From contig JADNRY010000558.1 of the NCBI GenBank assembly GCA_015501585.1, positions 1-38,753 on the forward strand: 38,753 nt of DNA, in the 5' to 3' direction. The DNA is from Rhodocollybia butyracea (lineage: Eukaryota > Basidiomycota > Agaricomycetes > Agaricales > Omphalotaceae). The translations under genes and the position numbers were made by a program. Below, one piece after another: positions 20,366-31,317 of the stretch. Below the pieces are notes generated by a model, which worked only from the letters and a program-made list of their open reading frames with translations, made no database searches and was not told the origin of the DNA. Each line of letters starts with the position of its first letter. Position 1 is the first letter of the stretch.

Positions 20366-21379
20366 CATACATACTTTGACCAACTGAGTGGAAATTTTGA
20401 GAGCATTCCATAGCAGCCACCTGGCAGAGACCTTGCCTACACTGATACTGTTGGACTTCATCATCTATCATCTTCATAATTCTTACTATAGAACAGTCTT
20501 CTCACTTGTTACTATATATGGAACATTCTCTCTCACTGTAAGTACTGGTATGTGAACTAGTTGTACTATCTTTGTCTTGCCCATTCACCATTACTTTAAA
20601 GTTTATTATTGTGCTATGGTCTATTCTTGCTTACTTACCTTGTGCTCCATTCCAATCTTGTCTTCTTGCTCTCACTCTGTCTGTGAACGCTTGACGCGTT
20701 GTACTTATTTTTGACTCGCTGTACTTATTTTTGACTCGCTGGACTTGTATTTAATCTCTGTATGTACTTGTGAAATTCCGAGTTCTTATGAAAGTAAAAC
20801 TCGGCATTCTTAGAGAGGGCTCAGGGGATTTTAGGCCACTTTTTCACCTAACTTCTACCTCTGCGGATCTCCATTAGGAAATTTTGTGATGGTATCAAAT
20901 AGATTGTATTCTATTTTAATGTATACTGATTTTCAATGTTTTGCAAGTAATATCTGAATTAAGTATACTATAACTTTACAGACTAACAGGTACTTTGGCC
21001 TATGTCAATAACTAGATAACCTCTAATCAGGGGCCCCAGTGCACCCCAAGACCACAGGTACTTCCAGGGGGCCAGGGTCTACCCCCCAAATCCTAGGGGG
21101 CCTCAAGTTAAATTGGAGATTCCTGAATGTCCCTAAATGTTTCTGGGGCTCCCTGGGTCTGCCCAGAACTTCTGAAGCAAAAAGCACCAGTTCAGAAATC
21201 AGTATTATGGGACTGTTCCATGCATTTATCAAAGAGAAGCAGAAAATCATTTGTATATGGATTTAGCAACATATTACATATTACACTACTAACTTTAATG
21301 TACAGTAATCAACTGCAAGGGAAGGAGGGGGATGGTAGCCAGAAACATATGGAGCATAGAGAAGACTGATAGACTATTC
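20366..21379. other. Non-coding AT-rich region with small tandem repeat
   Basis: No gene. Two exact copies of the 20-mer GTACTTATTTTTGACTCGCT lie at 20701-20720 and 20721-20740, with a partial one before. A G/C-run-rich block at 21030-21180 has frames open on both strands, which suggests composition rather than coding. Confidence 0.5.
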
Positions 21380-22500
21380 TAAACAATTCTAAACATGCCC
21401 TGAATCTTCAAAATTGAGTAAGAACTGATGGAGATATGAATAAAACTTGCTTTTGGGCCTGTGAGGAGGAGGAGGAGGTAATTAACATGGGGAATAATGA
21501 CTAGAAACTTACGAAGCATAGAGACAATCCTAGACGATTTAAAATGCGCCCTAAAACGGAAAAATTGAGTCAGAAATGATGGAAATATGAGTAAAACTCA
21601 CTTTAGGGCTTGGGTGAGGAGGAGGAGGTAGTAACAAAATACAAAATGATGCCCTGAAACTTACGAGGCATGGATACAGCAATTGACGATTCTAAATGCA
21701 ACCTAAAACAGGGAAATTGAGTCAGAAATGATGGAGATATGAGTAAAACTCACTTCAGGGCTTGGGTGAGGACACTGAGGAGGAGGTAACAAAAATACAA
21801 AATGATGCCCTGAAACTTACGAAGCATGGATATGGCAATCAACAATTCTAAATGCAACCTAAAACGGAAAAATCGAGTCAGAAATGATGGAGTCATGAGT
21901 AAAACTCAGATTAGGGCTTGAGTGAGGAGGTATGTAGTAACAAAAATACAAAATGATGTCCTGAAACTTATATAGTATAGAGACGACCCATGAACAATTC
22001 TAGACGCACCCTATATTGTCACTGGGGGCATTGACCAAAGCATCTGAAAGTTAGATGCTTTAATATCATCTCGATTGGCTTTCAATGGGCACCTTGAATG
22101 GCATCTGAGGATTTTACATTAAGCTTGTCACACTTTTGTATAGAGATCTATATTAATGGGCATTTGTTCCTTCAGTAAGTCACAAAGGTCTTTGAAGGAG
22201 CAACAAAATTCTGTATTTAATCCCTTTGTCTCTACCTCAAAGACCTTTGAGACTTGTTAAAGAAATGACTAGCCATTGATTCAGGTACTCTATATAAAAC
22301 TGTGACAAGGCAAAGCAGGGCCAATGTGTGATTTTGAGATGCTGTTCAAGGTGCCTATTGGGATGCTATTAAAGCATCTGATTTTCAGGTGCCTTGGTCA
22401 ATGCCCCCTGTGTGTCAAAATTGAGTGAAAACTGGTGGAGATATGAATCAAACTTATTTTTGGGTCTGGGGTAAAGGGAGGAGGTGGCAAAAATGAGCCG
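21380..22500. repeat. 152-bp tandem repeat array, about 4.5 units
   Basis: Anchor motif AAATTGAGTCAGAAATGATG recurs at 21411, 21562, 21714, 21870 and 22417. The spacing is 151, 152, 156 and, once the inserted element at 22020-22412 and one copy of its target duplication are removed, 151. Each unit also carries GATATGAGTAAAACTCACTT, AGGAGGAGGAGGTA and GAAACTTACGAAGCAT. Units are diverged, so the array is moderately old. No coding potential. Confidence 0.85.
22017..22415. mobile_element. CACTA-like non-autonomous element with TGT duplication
   Basis: Element 22020-22412 (393 bp) starts CACTGGGGGCATTGACCAA and ends with the near-perfect inverted copy TTGGTCAATGCCCCCTGTG. Inverted similarity extends about 50 bp inward (GCATCTGAAA...GATGCTTTAAT). 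The 3-bp repeat TGT flanks it at 22017-22019 and 22413-22415. CACTG-type ends and a 3-bp duplication fit the CACTA (CMC) superfamily. Removing the element and one TGT restores the expected 152-bp unit exactly, so both borders are well supported. An internal hairpin (CAAAGGTCTTTGA and TCAAAGACCTTTGA) is also present. Confidence 0.85.
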
Positions 22501-22526
22501 AAAATGAGCCTTGTATTTATATGTCA

Positions 22527-22556
22527 AAAATGACTCCAGTCAGGTGGAGTCATTTT
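22527..22556. repeat. Perfect hairpin, 12-bp stem
   Basis: AAAATGACTCCA (22527-22538) and its exact reverse complement TGGAGTCATTTT (22545-22556) with a 6-nt loop. Several partial TGACT/AGTCA copies follow up to 22620. Function unknown; not followed by a T-tract and no gene precedes it. Confidence 0.8.
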
Positions 22557-22661
22557 CGACTTTACATTTTGACTTCACTCAAAATGACCAGTCAAAAGGA
22601 GTCACTCTTCACAAATGAGTCATACTTCAGACTGTCAACTTCTTAGTGATTTTATAATTGT

Positions 22662-22775
22662 AACCTCAGGGACACTCAGGGATAGCCAGGGCAACCCAGG
22701 TCAGCCTGAGGACAGCCCAACCTCAGGGACACTCAGGGACAGCCAGGGCAACCCAGGGAAACCTGAGGACAACCC
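22662..22775. repeat. Two 57-bp direct repeats
   Basis: Units start at 22662 and 22719, beginning AACCTCAGGGACACTCAGGG, and are near identical. They sit in a frame of 89 codons (22615-22884) rich in Gly, Pro, Asp and Glu. The frame owes its openness to the repeats and a run of CCTGAGG/CCCAGG words; there is no other reason to call it a gene. Confidence 0.8.
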
Positions 22776-23055
22776 AAAGATGACTGAGGAAACCCAGGAT
22801 GTGGCCTCAAACCTGGGTTTCCCTGGTGACTGGGGTCAACCAGAGCCTTTGAGAGACACCGAGGCAGCCTGGGAATTTGGATAATTCCTGGGTTGCCTCA
22901 GGATATTCTACGTTTGCCTGGGCATTATGTACTTTTCCTGATATAGAGGGGATGGTTTCTAGTAAGGGATTATTTGTCTCCAGAGTGAGGGTTCCTTAGC
23001 TAGCTGAAAATTTAGTGAGCCACTAAGAGTGTGGTACAAGTTCCTGGTAGTTTTG

Positions 23056-23920
23056 TACAAGGGGGGGCCGGGCCGTGATGCGGTTACATTGGGTTGGTTG
23101 GTTGGTCTGTTGGTCAGGGCCTTACAAAATCTTTATAGGGATGTTTTTTGGGCTAGTTTTTGCCATATTTAGTCACATTTTTAAGCATTTCGGAGCCAAT
23201 ACCCTACCAGATTGTTGCTAGTTGGCACAGTTTGAGCCAGTTCAAGTTTATGGGCTGTGTTTGAGCGGTAATTGTAGGACTGCATCAGGAAAAGCCATTT
23301 TTGCTTAGGTGACCCCAGAGTGGCCTCAAGCAAACTAGGTGACCTATGAATCTTATGGCATCCCAGGAGCACCTGGGCAAACCTGGGCAAACCTAGGCTT
23401 GCCTAGGGAATCCTCAAGAGCCTTGACTGGCAAGGGACAAGCCCAAATTCCTAGGATGCCATAGGATTCATAAGTCACCTAGTTTGCTTTAGGCCACTCT
23501 GGGGTCACCTAGGCAAAAACGGCTTTTCCTGATGTGTGTGCGCCACCATTGAGTAATATTGTATACTGGCCAACAGCCAGCATACTTTCACATATTTTGA
23601 CAATCTGCCATTGGCAGTCTACCATGCACAGGGCTCTTTTGTTGTGCCTTGGGCAGCCAGTTTTGCGGTCTGAGTAACTACAAAGATAATCATAAACATG
23701 ATTTCAACTGGGCCTTGGTATAAAGAATGTCTTGTAAAGTTACACTGTACAAGTAATGCCTAGAAGATTGCCCAATATAGCATAGGGAGAAGAATGAAGG
23801 GAGAGATGATGATTTAAAAAGGAAATTTACGTAAGCGCTTGGTTGGTCGGTGTCCACAGTGATGGCTTGAAAAAAAATTGACCCGATATCACAGGTTCAA
23901 TATTTGGCCCCCCCTTTGTA
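23056..23920. mobile_element. Mariner-like element ends with TA duplication
   Basis: Inverted ends CAAGGGGGGGCC (from 23058) and GGCCCCCCCTTTG (to 23918), one base different in length, each flanked by TA (23056-23057 and 23919-23920). This fits a Tc1/mariner-type non-autonomous insertion of about 861 bp. Only 12-13 bp of TIR is convincing and G/C homopolymers weaken the case. No transposase. A separate palindrome is nested inside. Confidence 0.5.
23283..23534. repeat. Palindromic fold-back element, 252 bp
   Basis: Arms of about 80 bp: left begins CATCAGGAAAAGCC and runs through TGACCCCAGAGTGGCCT and CAAACTAGGTGACC to GGCATCC; the right arm is its reverse complement ending GGCTTTTCCTGATG, with about ten mismatches. 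The loop is about 90 bp. Shape and size fit a MITE. No clear target duplication (only TG on both sides). No coding content; the frame at 23181-23390 is incidental. Confidence 0.8.
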
Positions 23921-24296
23921 TTACCTTCAGTTTAGTAGCTTAACCCAGAGTTTGGTTAGGGACTTTATGGCAATCTGCTAGCTGGTGCCATAGTTTGCCC
24001 AGGAGTGTTTCAAAGCTTTATAGTTTGAAGACTAGCCAGAACCAGAGTTTGCCTGGGAGTATTCTTATTTCATTTGTTTGCATCCCCACTTTGACTTAGA
24101 GAGCTAGCTCTGTCTGTAGAGCTTATTCGATATAGTCACCACGCTAGCCCTATACTCAGTACTGGAGTTTGTGTTAGCTAGCTTAATCCAATCTTATTGT
24201 TATCCCAGAGGAATCTCTGACAACTCAACCTCGCTCCTAAATTTGATAGTCTGTTTTAGTGCGGTATTGTTCATTAGTTGTTACAGTTGTTTTGTA
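23921..24296. other. Possible LTR remnant upstream of gag-like relic
   Basis: No gene. A primer-binding-site-like sequence lies just downstream at 24335-24352, so part of this stretch should be a 5' LTR. I could not define its start, and the expected 3' LTR is not visible further right. Confidence 0.35.
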
Positions 24297-24334
24297 ATGC
24301 ATTTTAAAGACCAGTATATACTAGACCAATTATC

Positions 24335-24352
24335 TGGAGCCCACCGCGAGGG
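24335..24352 (+). promoter_or_regulatory. Retroelement primer-binding site (PBS)
   Basis: TGGAGCCCACCGCGAGGG is identical to the reverse complement of 31298-31315, which sits two bases from an LTR in the large element to the right. It starts with TGG, the complement of tRNA CCA ends. The identity extends to 22 nt with flanking bases. The tRNA species is not identified. Confidence 0.7.
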
Positions 24353-25198
24353 GTGGACACATTATAATTCGGATTTATCTACAAGCCTATTAATTGGGAT
24401 TGTAAACCTCTTCTTCACTTACTTGAGTCAGCTAGCCCACAAAATTAGCAATTCAGAAGAAGATCAAAAGCTCTCAGGTTCAGAATCCAGTCTATCCGAG
24501 ATTGACAAAGAGCCTGTTGCAGGACCATCTACTGCATCTAAACGAGCACCTAAGACTCAGTTACCTAAAGCAAAAGGAAAGGCTTCCAAACGGCTTCCTC
24601 CTTTTGTTATAAAGAAACCTGGTTCTTTAGCACCACAGACTAAAGGGTCAAAACCCATCAGGGTTTGAACTAAGAAAGGGAAAGCTCCTACCCAACCAGC
24701 AAAACCTCTGAAAACTGTTAAGCCCAAACCTATTGCTAAACCAGTTACCTGAGGTGCTCCAGCCTGAGTAACTAGATCCGCAACAAGAGCTACACAGCAA
24801 GAAGTAATTCCTGAGGAAGACAAAGAAGATCTAGCTTTGCCATCTCAGCCTATTGCCTCAACATTTAGATTGATTAGTTCACAAGTTGATCAAACCCCTA
24901 ACTTGAATACCAAGAGAAATATGCAAACATGGGAGATTTTGCCCTTGCAGATCAAAATCTGCAACTGGCACCACCAGATGATGGAACTAGCCTCTTTGGC
25001 GGTGTATTGGGCCGTCTGACCCTGGAGCAATTGCTACTGTTTAATTCTAAGGAATTACCAAAGGTCTCGAAAACGGCACCTATCTTTGATAAAGATGTAC
25101 CGGCTGAGTGTAAGGTATCAAACCAATTCAGGCCAAAAGTAACAAAGGGGACACTCCTAAATCCACATATATTACATTGTATACTTGTTAATTGTTAA
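24353..25198 (+). pseudogene. Gag-like relic of a plus-strand LTR retroelement
   Basis: After the PBS a frame runs to 24668 with SEEDQKLSGSESSLSEIDKE followed by PVAGPST and then a Lys/Pro-rich tail. VAGPST is also found in the accessory ORF at 36.3 kb. The same frame continues to 25019 if three TGA codons (24666-24668, about 24750, about 24768) are read as sense; each could be CGA with one C-to-T change. A frameshift then leads to ALADQNLQLAPPDDGTSLFG. No zinc knuckle, protease or RT follows. Low complexity makes the gag label an inference from the PBS context. Confidence 0.45.
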
Positions 25199-25896
25199 GT
25201 TACTGTGTCTTCAAGTGTTGCCTAACCTTCTGAATGATGATACAACCCATAATTATTTGGGCATAAACGCGCAATGTATGCACATTTTCGGCATCAAATC
25301 TGACTGCATTGATGTCAAGTCTCAAACAAAGAGGCTTGTTAACCAGTCGTATTTAGCTAATACTTCCGATCTAACAGATTTGGGGGCTGCTCAGTAGATA
25401 ATGCTTACAAGAACCTAAATGTTACGGTGTTTTGGGGGTATCTTTGTATAGAGTTGGTGTGCACTATACGGGTATTGGTGACAATAAGCGTCGGGAATAC
25501 GTACCTTCAATATCCTTGATATTAAAGTGAGTCTTGCTGTATTCACTCAGTAGATAATTCCTCAGGTGTTGTTCACACAAAGAATCAAGATAACAAGTGT
25601 AATTCTTGTAGGTACTGGGTTACAAAATATAGAGACTAAAGAAAAAGGGTGTATCGGTATTTACCCCCTTTTTATAGTCTTTTACATGGGAAACCATTAA
25701 GTAATTAAATATATAAGTACATGTGTTAACCTCAAGGCAACCCGTGGTTTGTACAGGTAAGCTTTCCTGAATAAGTATGGCAATGACTCAGTGCAAGTCA
25801 TTTAAGTAGCCACATGTTTCCAGTGATCCGGACTGTCGAGTCATTCTGAGTCATTCAGAATGTCAGGCAACACTCGAGGCTACAATAAAATAACAA
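25199..25896. other. Unassigned sequence left of the young LTR element
   Basis: No gene recognised. GCTCAGTAGATAATG near 25390 and CTCAGTAGATAATTCC near 25548 form a short direct repeat. May be remaining body of the gag-like relic. Confidence 0.4.
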
Positions 25897-25900
25897 GTAG

Positions 25901-27286
25901 TGAGAGGGCGATACTGTGGCTAAGCGGAAAGTGTGAGAAACAGCCAATAAATAGCCAAAACATCAACACAAACCACTAAACTACAATAAAGACTTCTAAG
26001 TTCAGAGGGGGGATGTGAAATTACAAAGAGTTGAACTTTGAAATGATTAGTGAATGCAGGAACTAAGGTAAAAGGGGGGGAGAGGCGGAAGGCTATATAA
26101 TACAAGAAAGCACTGACCAGAGGTTGTCTACCCAGACAGAGCTCTGACTGCAGCCTAACTACAATACTTTACTGGACTGAACTTGAAACAAAACAAACAA
26201 AACTAATAATACAACTGTGTGAAGTGAGGAGGAAATCCCTGCCTCTAATGTGAGGGGGGAATCTAAACCTTGGGATCAACTATCAATCTGGGCTACATTA
26301 TATAGAGCAGGAGCGCGGCTGTGTAGTGTGCACAGACCACTTAAGGGTGTGTCAAACCGCTCTCTAGCTTCTAACGAGCCGAGTTTCATGTTTCTATTAT
26401 ATTTCAATTCAAATTTCAAATCAACACTCCGAAATTGGAGATTATCACTCTTCCCTGTACTTGGGAAGGGACAACAAGCTTCTATAAATGCTTGTACTCG
26501 GTTATAGCGATGCTAGAGGGTCTAGGGACACTGTCCTATCTCGAAAGTACCACAGAGGATGCAGGGGAACGGCGGTTTTAGCTCATGTTCGGCTTAAACA
26601 AATAGTGACCTAATTTCGGAGTTATAGCAAGATCTCCGTATTTCAACCACTTCCGGACATCGGCATGACTCGGGACTTCGGATTTGGACTCTCTAGTATA
26701 TCTATTGAGTTCTCCAAATGCCGCCGCAATCATATTTCGCATGTGTGACACCTTTCTAAAGAGGTTCTCTTCTAATCCCAATATTATAAGTAGTAATGGA
26801 TACAGCCTTCATAACTCGTGAAGTGGTGCTGCACAAATGCTACAAATATTACTGGGAGTGCTTCTAGTGTATTTCTATTGAATAGACCTCAGGGAACCAA
26901 ATATACATAACAAACTCCTTTTCTTTCAGAGTTGTCAAGCAGGGGATGAATTAACATATAGTGAGAAGTGCATATATCACAATTCTGAGCAAATAGAGGT
27001 TGGGGGAGCTTGTATTACATTGGATTCAAGCGAAACACATTGATACACAAGGTCCAGACCATAGTCTCTTGCATGCTTTATCAGATGGAGCACTGCATAC
27101 TGATCAATCCTTCTGGATATGTGAATTGTAGAGACAAGACAGATACATATGAGACTACAGGGTTTGAGGGTGGGTTTCAGTAACTAGAGATCATGGGTAG
27201 CACTCCCAATGACTTCCAGATACTATGTACACTGCAGAAATGCCAAAAAACAGTATTCTAGGGCCAAAAGGGTTTTGGGCGTATCA
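25901..27286 (-). repeat. 3' LTR of the young element
   Basis: 1386 bp, TG...CA ends. The frames of 61, 85 and 67 codons inside it are the same in the other LTR simply because the LTRs are copies; none resembles a known protein. Confidence 0.93.
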
Positions 27287-27299
27287 TCTCCCCCTTACT
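27287..27299 (-). promoter_or_regulatory. Polypurine tract of the young element
   Basis: The minus strand reads AGTAAGGGGGAGA directly before the 3' LTR start. Purine-rich and adjacent to the LTR, as required for plus-strand DNA priming. This fixes the element's orientation. Confidence 0.85.
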
Positions 27300-29345
27300 A
27301 AATATGAACTGTCCTCAGTTCAACATGAGGTCCCAGGCCGACTGGTGGCTAAGTCTGTCAATGATACATTGGGTATCTCAATCCTTGCAAGTAACACAGC
27401 TCTGAATATTAACTCCGTAGCAGGATTAACAGGCAGGCATTCCAACTTCCAATGCTTGTGAGACAGTGGACAGTACATGTGCATCAGAGAGTAAATATTA
27501 CATTTGATTTTCACAAGACTCCAGTCCTCATATCTCGATTTCAATGTCAATCCAATTTCTGGTTCTACTGCTTGTGCTATTGTACATGTGTTTGTACTAA
27601 GGTCATATCATCTTTTTCAATCTCTAGATGACTGATGCTAGCCAAATGCTTTCAGAGTCAGATTCTCCCTTGAATGGGATGGCTCTTCTTGGCCTATATA
27701 ATTCCATCAAGTTCAAATAATCCTCTGAACAAGTTGATTTTGTCAATCTTGTTGGGAAACATTCTTTCCAAACATCAAATCATTCCAAGCAACTTTACAG
27801 TCACTATAGTTACAAGTTTATTTTCAGTAAAACTTGGATTTCATTCATTCTTATGTTTATTCAAATATGTGGCAGAAGGAGTTTCATAAAGATGCAGAGC
27901 ATAATCTTGTCAAATCTTTGTCTTTAAACAAAATCTACTCTGTTGATCCAAATGCTACCAGGTCAAAGGAGTCAAGAGATTGGGGATCCATAGTGACATC
28001 CAATTGACTTGTAACTTCTGCTTGTAACGAGAGGTCCACATTCTGCTAAGTCAGGAATGGACTTGTGCAGAATGATTCCATATCCCAGAAACAATTAAGT
28101 TTCATATCACATATTCAATAGTTTGCAATCATTCTGTTCATATTCTTATGAGCTATTTAATGATGTGGGAAGAGATGAGACTACTATGAAACTTGTGTCA
28201 TACACTGGGCATATTGTGACACAGTTCCTCCAGTAACTCATCTTGGACCTCTCATTATTTACTCTGTAGTTCATTCTTTCAAGTGTTTAACCTATTTGCA
28301 CTCAAGAAACTCGAGTTTGTCAATAAGCTTCCTGGTAATAACCATGAGTGCTAATGACAATGCAACAGGCCACATCATATGCAGGTTAGTGGCTTTGACT
28401 CTACTTTGTCTGACTGACTTAGATGTTCCCATGAGATCATGGTAGTTATCAAAGTCTGAATTCTGATTCAATGCTTCTTGAACAGTTGGTTTACTTCCAT
28501 GGTGTTAGTAAATACACCAGGTAGTTACTAAAACTGTTCTTCAGCTCTAATAAAGGGTAGCATTTGAACAGAATTCATGTCAAGCCCTCAATTCCACAAA
28601 AAAAACTAGTTCAGCTCAAAAGCTCCCTAAGAACTCTGTACTATTGAGAAGGTTAAGTGACAACTTTTTCCTACTCAGGACAGTTGTCCAAAGATGACTT
28701 CTGATGGTTTATCTTTTCTCTTGTGAGTCTCAGTGATAGTCTTCACTAGAGAGTTACTCTAAATTCAATTCTTGTCTGGCTGTCAGGGGCCAGATATCCC
28801 TTTTAAATAAAATAGAGACGGAGTCAACAGGAATGTTGAAGTTGGATAAGAAAGTACAGGAAGGGTTTGAAGGAGCGAGTTCAAAGATGAAAACTGGACA
28901 GTTGAAGCCCAGGGATATCAAGGTTGAAACATAAGAAGTACTGTTGGAGTAACTTCAGTTTCTTTTTGGGTGGCTATGATAGGCCTTTTAGTTTAAGCAA
29001 TAAGTTGCTCAAAGTGGCGGCTGTAAAGCCAAGTGCAAGTGCAAGTACAAGTCTTTTCAAGCAGGACTTTTGATCTAGTAAGACCAAGAACATTCTCTTT
29101 CAAGCGATAAGTTGCTCAAGTTTTATGGCGGAAAAGCCAAGCTCAACAAGTTCAACAATCAACTTTGGTCTGTAAAACCATGCACAAATTTTTGTTTCTA
29201 AGTCCCTGTATGGGACTCAAGAGACTGCTCTGGGAACCAAGCTACATCTCAGTGTGATGAAGCTAGCTATGAACTGCTATGCTATCTTTAGCTACCTTTG
29301 CTTAACAATGTGAGCTCAGGTTGGCAATGAAGCCATGATCAAAAG
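27300..29345 (-). other. Non-coding interior of the young element, 3' half
   Basis: No pol motif on either strand. The longest minus-strand open stretch (about 28310-28500) contains DFDNYHDLMGTSKSVRQSRV and is not recognised. Likely structural or residual sequence. Confidence 0.5.
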
Positions 29346-30293
29346 TCTACATTCATTCAAAGTTACTGGTCAGGTCACTGCAGCTAACTTCAAATTCCTG
29401 AGAGACTGAAACTCTGAGGTTACTATGCAGGTTCAAACAAGGACAACATTCTCTTCTGATATCATATTACTTTAAGTTAAAGCATTCTGATCTGCAATTA
29501 CTCTAAGTGCATGAAGGAATTCTGTTTCATTGAGAAGCACTCTGAACTACTGAACCCAAGACTTGTGAAGACTTAGAGACACAGAGACCATCAGTCCAGG
29601 TTGCTCTTGTATCTCTTGTATTTGTCAGTCAACAAAGTCATAGGACCTCAGTAATCTGCAATCTACATTCACTTAAAGTTACTGGTCAGATCACTGCAGC
29701 TAACTTTAAATTCATGAGAGAGTAAAACTCTGAGGCTACTATGCAGCTTGAAACAAGGACATCATTCTCTTCTGATACCATATCACTTTAAGTTAAAGCA
29801 TTCTGATCTGCAATTACTCTAAGTGCATGAAAGATTTCTGTTTCATTGAGAAGCACTCTGAACTACTGAACCCAAGACTTGTGAAGACTTAGAGACACAG
29901 AGACCATCAGTCCAGGTTGCTCTTGTATCTCTTGTATTTGTCAGTCAACAAAGTCATAGGACCTCAGTAATCTGCAATCTACATTCACTTAAAGTTACTG
30001 GTCAGATCACTGCAGCTAACTTTAAATTCATGAGAGAGTAAAACTCTGAGGCTACTATGCAGCTTGAAACAAGGACATCATTCTCTTCTGATACCATATC
30101 ACTTTAAGTTAAAGCATTCTGATCTGCAATTACTCTAAGTGCATGAAAGATTTCTGTTTCCTCGAGAAGCACTCTGAAACTACTGAACCCAAGACTTGTG
30201 AAGACTTAGAGACACAGAGACCACCAGTCCAGGTTGCTCTTGTATCTCTTATATTTGCCAGTCAACAAAGTCATAGGACCTCAGTAATCTACA
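29346..30293. repeat. Three tandem 316-bp repeats
   Basis: Units start at 29346, 29662 and 29978 with TCTACATTCA. Units 2 and 3 are nearly identical and unit 1 is more diverged. Degenerate pieces of the unit continue rightward (CACTGGTAACAAGCTGCAGCTGAC near 30361 and 30735, shortened here in spirit to the shared core GCTGCAGCTGAC). No coding frame runs through the units. Confidence 0.88.
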
Positions 30294-30968
30294 AGTATCT
30301 CTAGTTTCTGTTAACTTTAGAGCTAGTCAAGCTGGAGAACACTTAACACTTTGTCAAAGTCACTGGTAACAAGCTGCAGCTGACTTTAACTTGGTGAAAA
30401 GGCGAAACTCTGGTGATTCAAACCGTGTCTGAACTCTAAGTCTCTAATACTTCAACATAGAAGTGGTACTATGCTTGGGTCACAACACTATGAGGTATTG
30501 CTTTATGGTCTGCAATGACTCTAAATGAGTGAAAGAACTCTGCTTTCTAATATGAAGTACTGTGAGAGCGGCTGAACCAAGACTGTGATGACTTAGAAGA
30601 AGTCAGCAAGATCAGAGGACACAACAGTCTGTAAGCGACTCCAAAGGTTTCTAGGTGACTTTAAAGCTTGTCAAGCTTGAATGGACTTGAAAGTCCAAGG
30701 TATGAACCAATGAACTCCACACCAAATTATTGTCACTGGTAACAAGCTGCAGCTGACTCCAAAATGGCAGGTGAAACTCTGATATCAAGGGGCTTTCTCT
30801 GAGACTTCAAGAGGAATCTTTCTTGTGGTCACTACACTCTAAATCACTGTTAAATGATCTACAGCTGACTGTGAGTGAGCGAGAATTCAACTCTGTTGTC
30901 ATGTTCTCTGAGAGTGACTTCAGGTTTCTAAAGGTGACTTTTCAGGTAGTCAAACCTGCTCTGTTCTT

Positions 30969-31258
30969 GACTTTAGAGCTGGTCAAGCTTTCTTGGGGAT
31001 CTGACTTTGAAGCTAGTCAAGCTTGTTCTAGTGGGGCGACTTTAAAGCTGATCAAGCTGACTCTATGGGTGACTTTAAAGCTGGTCAAGCTATGCATGCT
31101 CTAGATGACTTTAGAGCTAGTCAAGCTGGACTCTAAGCGACTTTAAAGCTAGTCAAGCTTGCTCTGGTATGACTTTAAAGCTGGTCAAGCTGACTCTAGT
31201 GAGGCGACTTTAAAGCTGATCAAGCTATCTCTGGTTTGACTTTAGAGCTAGTCAAGCT
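30969..31258. repeat. Nine copies of a 21-bp motif in the element leader
   Basis: Motif GACTTTARAGCT followed by NRTCAAGCT, with variable spacers of about 10-19 bp. Nine copies lie between 30969 and 31258; similar single copies appear near 30311, 30658 and 30928. The motif contains AGCTTGAC and AGCT steps that can pair with each other. The array ends about 40 nt from the PBS, so on the element's strand it forms the 5' untranslated leader. Confidence 0.85.
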
Positions 31259-31297
31259 TTGCATGCAGGTATCAAAACAAAGCTCAAATCCTTCACC

Positions 31298-31315
31298 CCC
31301 TCGCGGTGGGCTCCA
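31298..31315 (-). promoter_or_regulatory. Primer-binding site of the young element
   Basis: The minus strand reads TGGAGCCCACCGCGAGGG two bases after the 5' LTR end. Identical to 24335-24352. The tRNA it pairs with was not identified. Confidence 0.85.
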
Positions 31316-31317
31316 GA

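Noticed and set aside
21023..21266. Overlapping ORFs on both strands in the G/C-run block
   Set aside because: Mutually antisense frames of about 75 codons without family features; driven by base composition and lack of stops.
22615..22884. 89-codon frame rich in Gly, Pro, Asp and Glu
   Set aside because: Its length is explained by two 57-bp DNA repeats and low complexity; no start context, splice sites or family match.
23921..24334. A complete 5' LTR for the gag-like relic
   Set aside because: The PBS fixes the right end, but no TG start, no partner LTR and no similarity to the young element's LTR was found.
25920..26781. ORFs of 61, 85 and 67 codons, identical in both LTRs of the young element
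   Set aside because: Identity is due to LTR duplication at insertion, not to selection; the sequences look non-protein-like.
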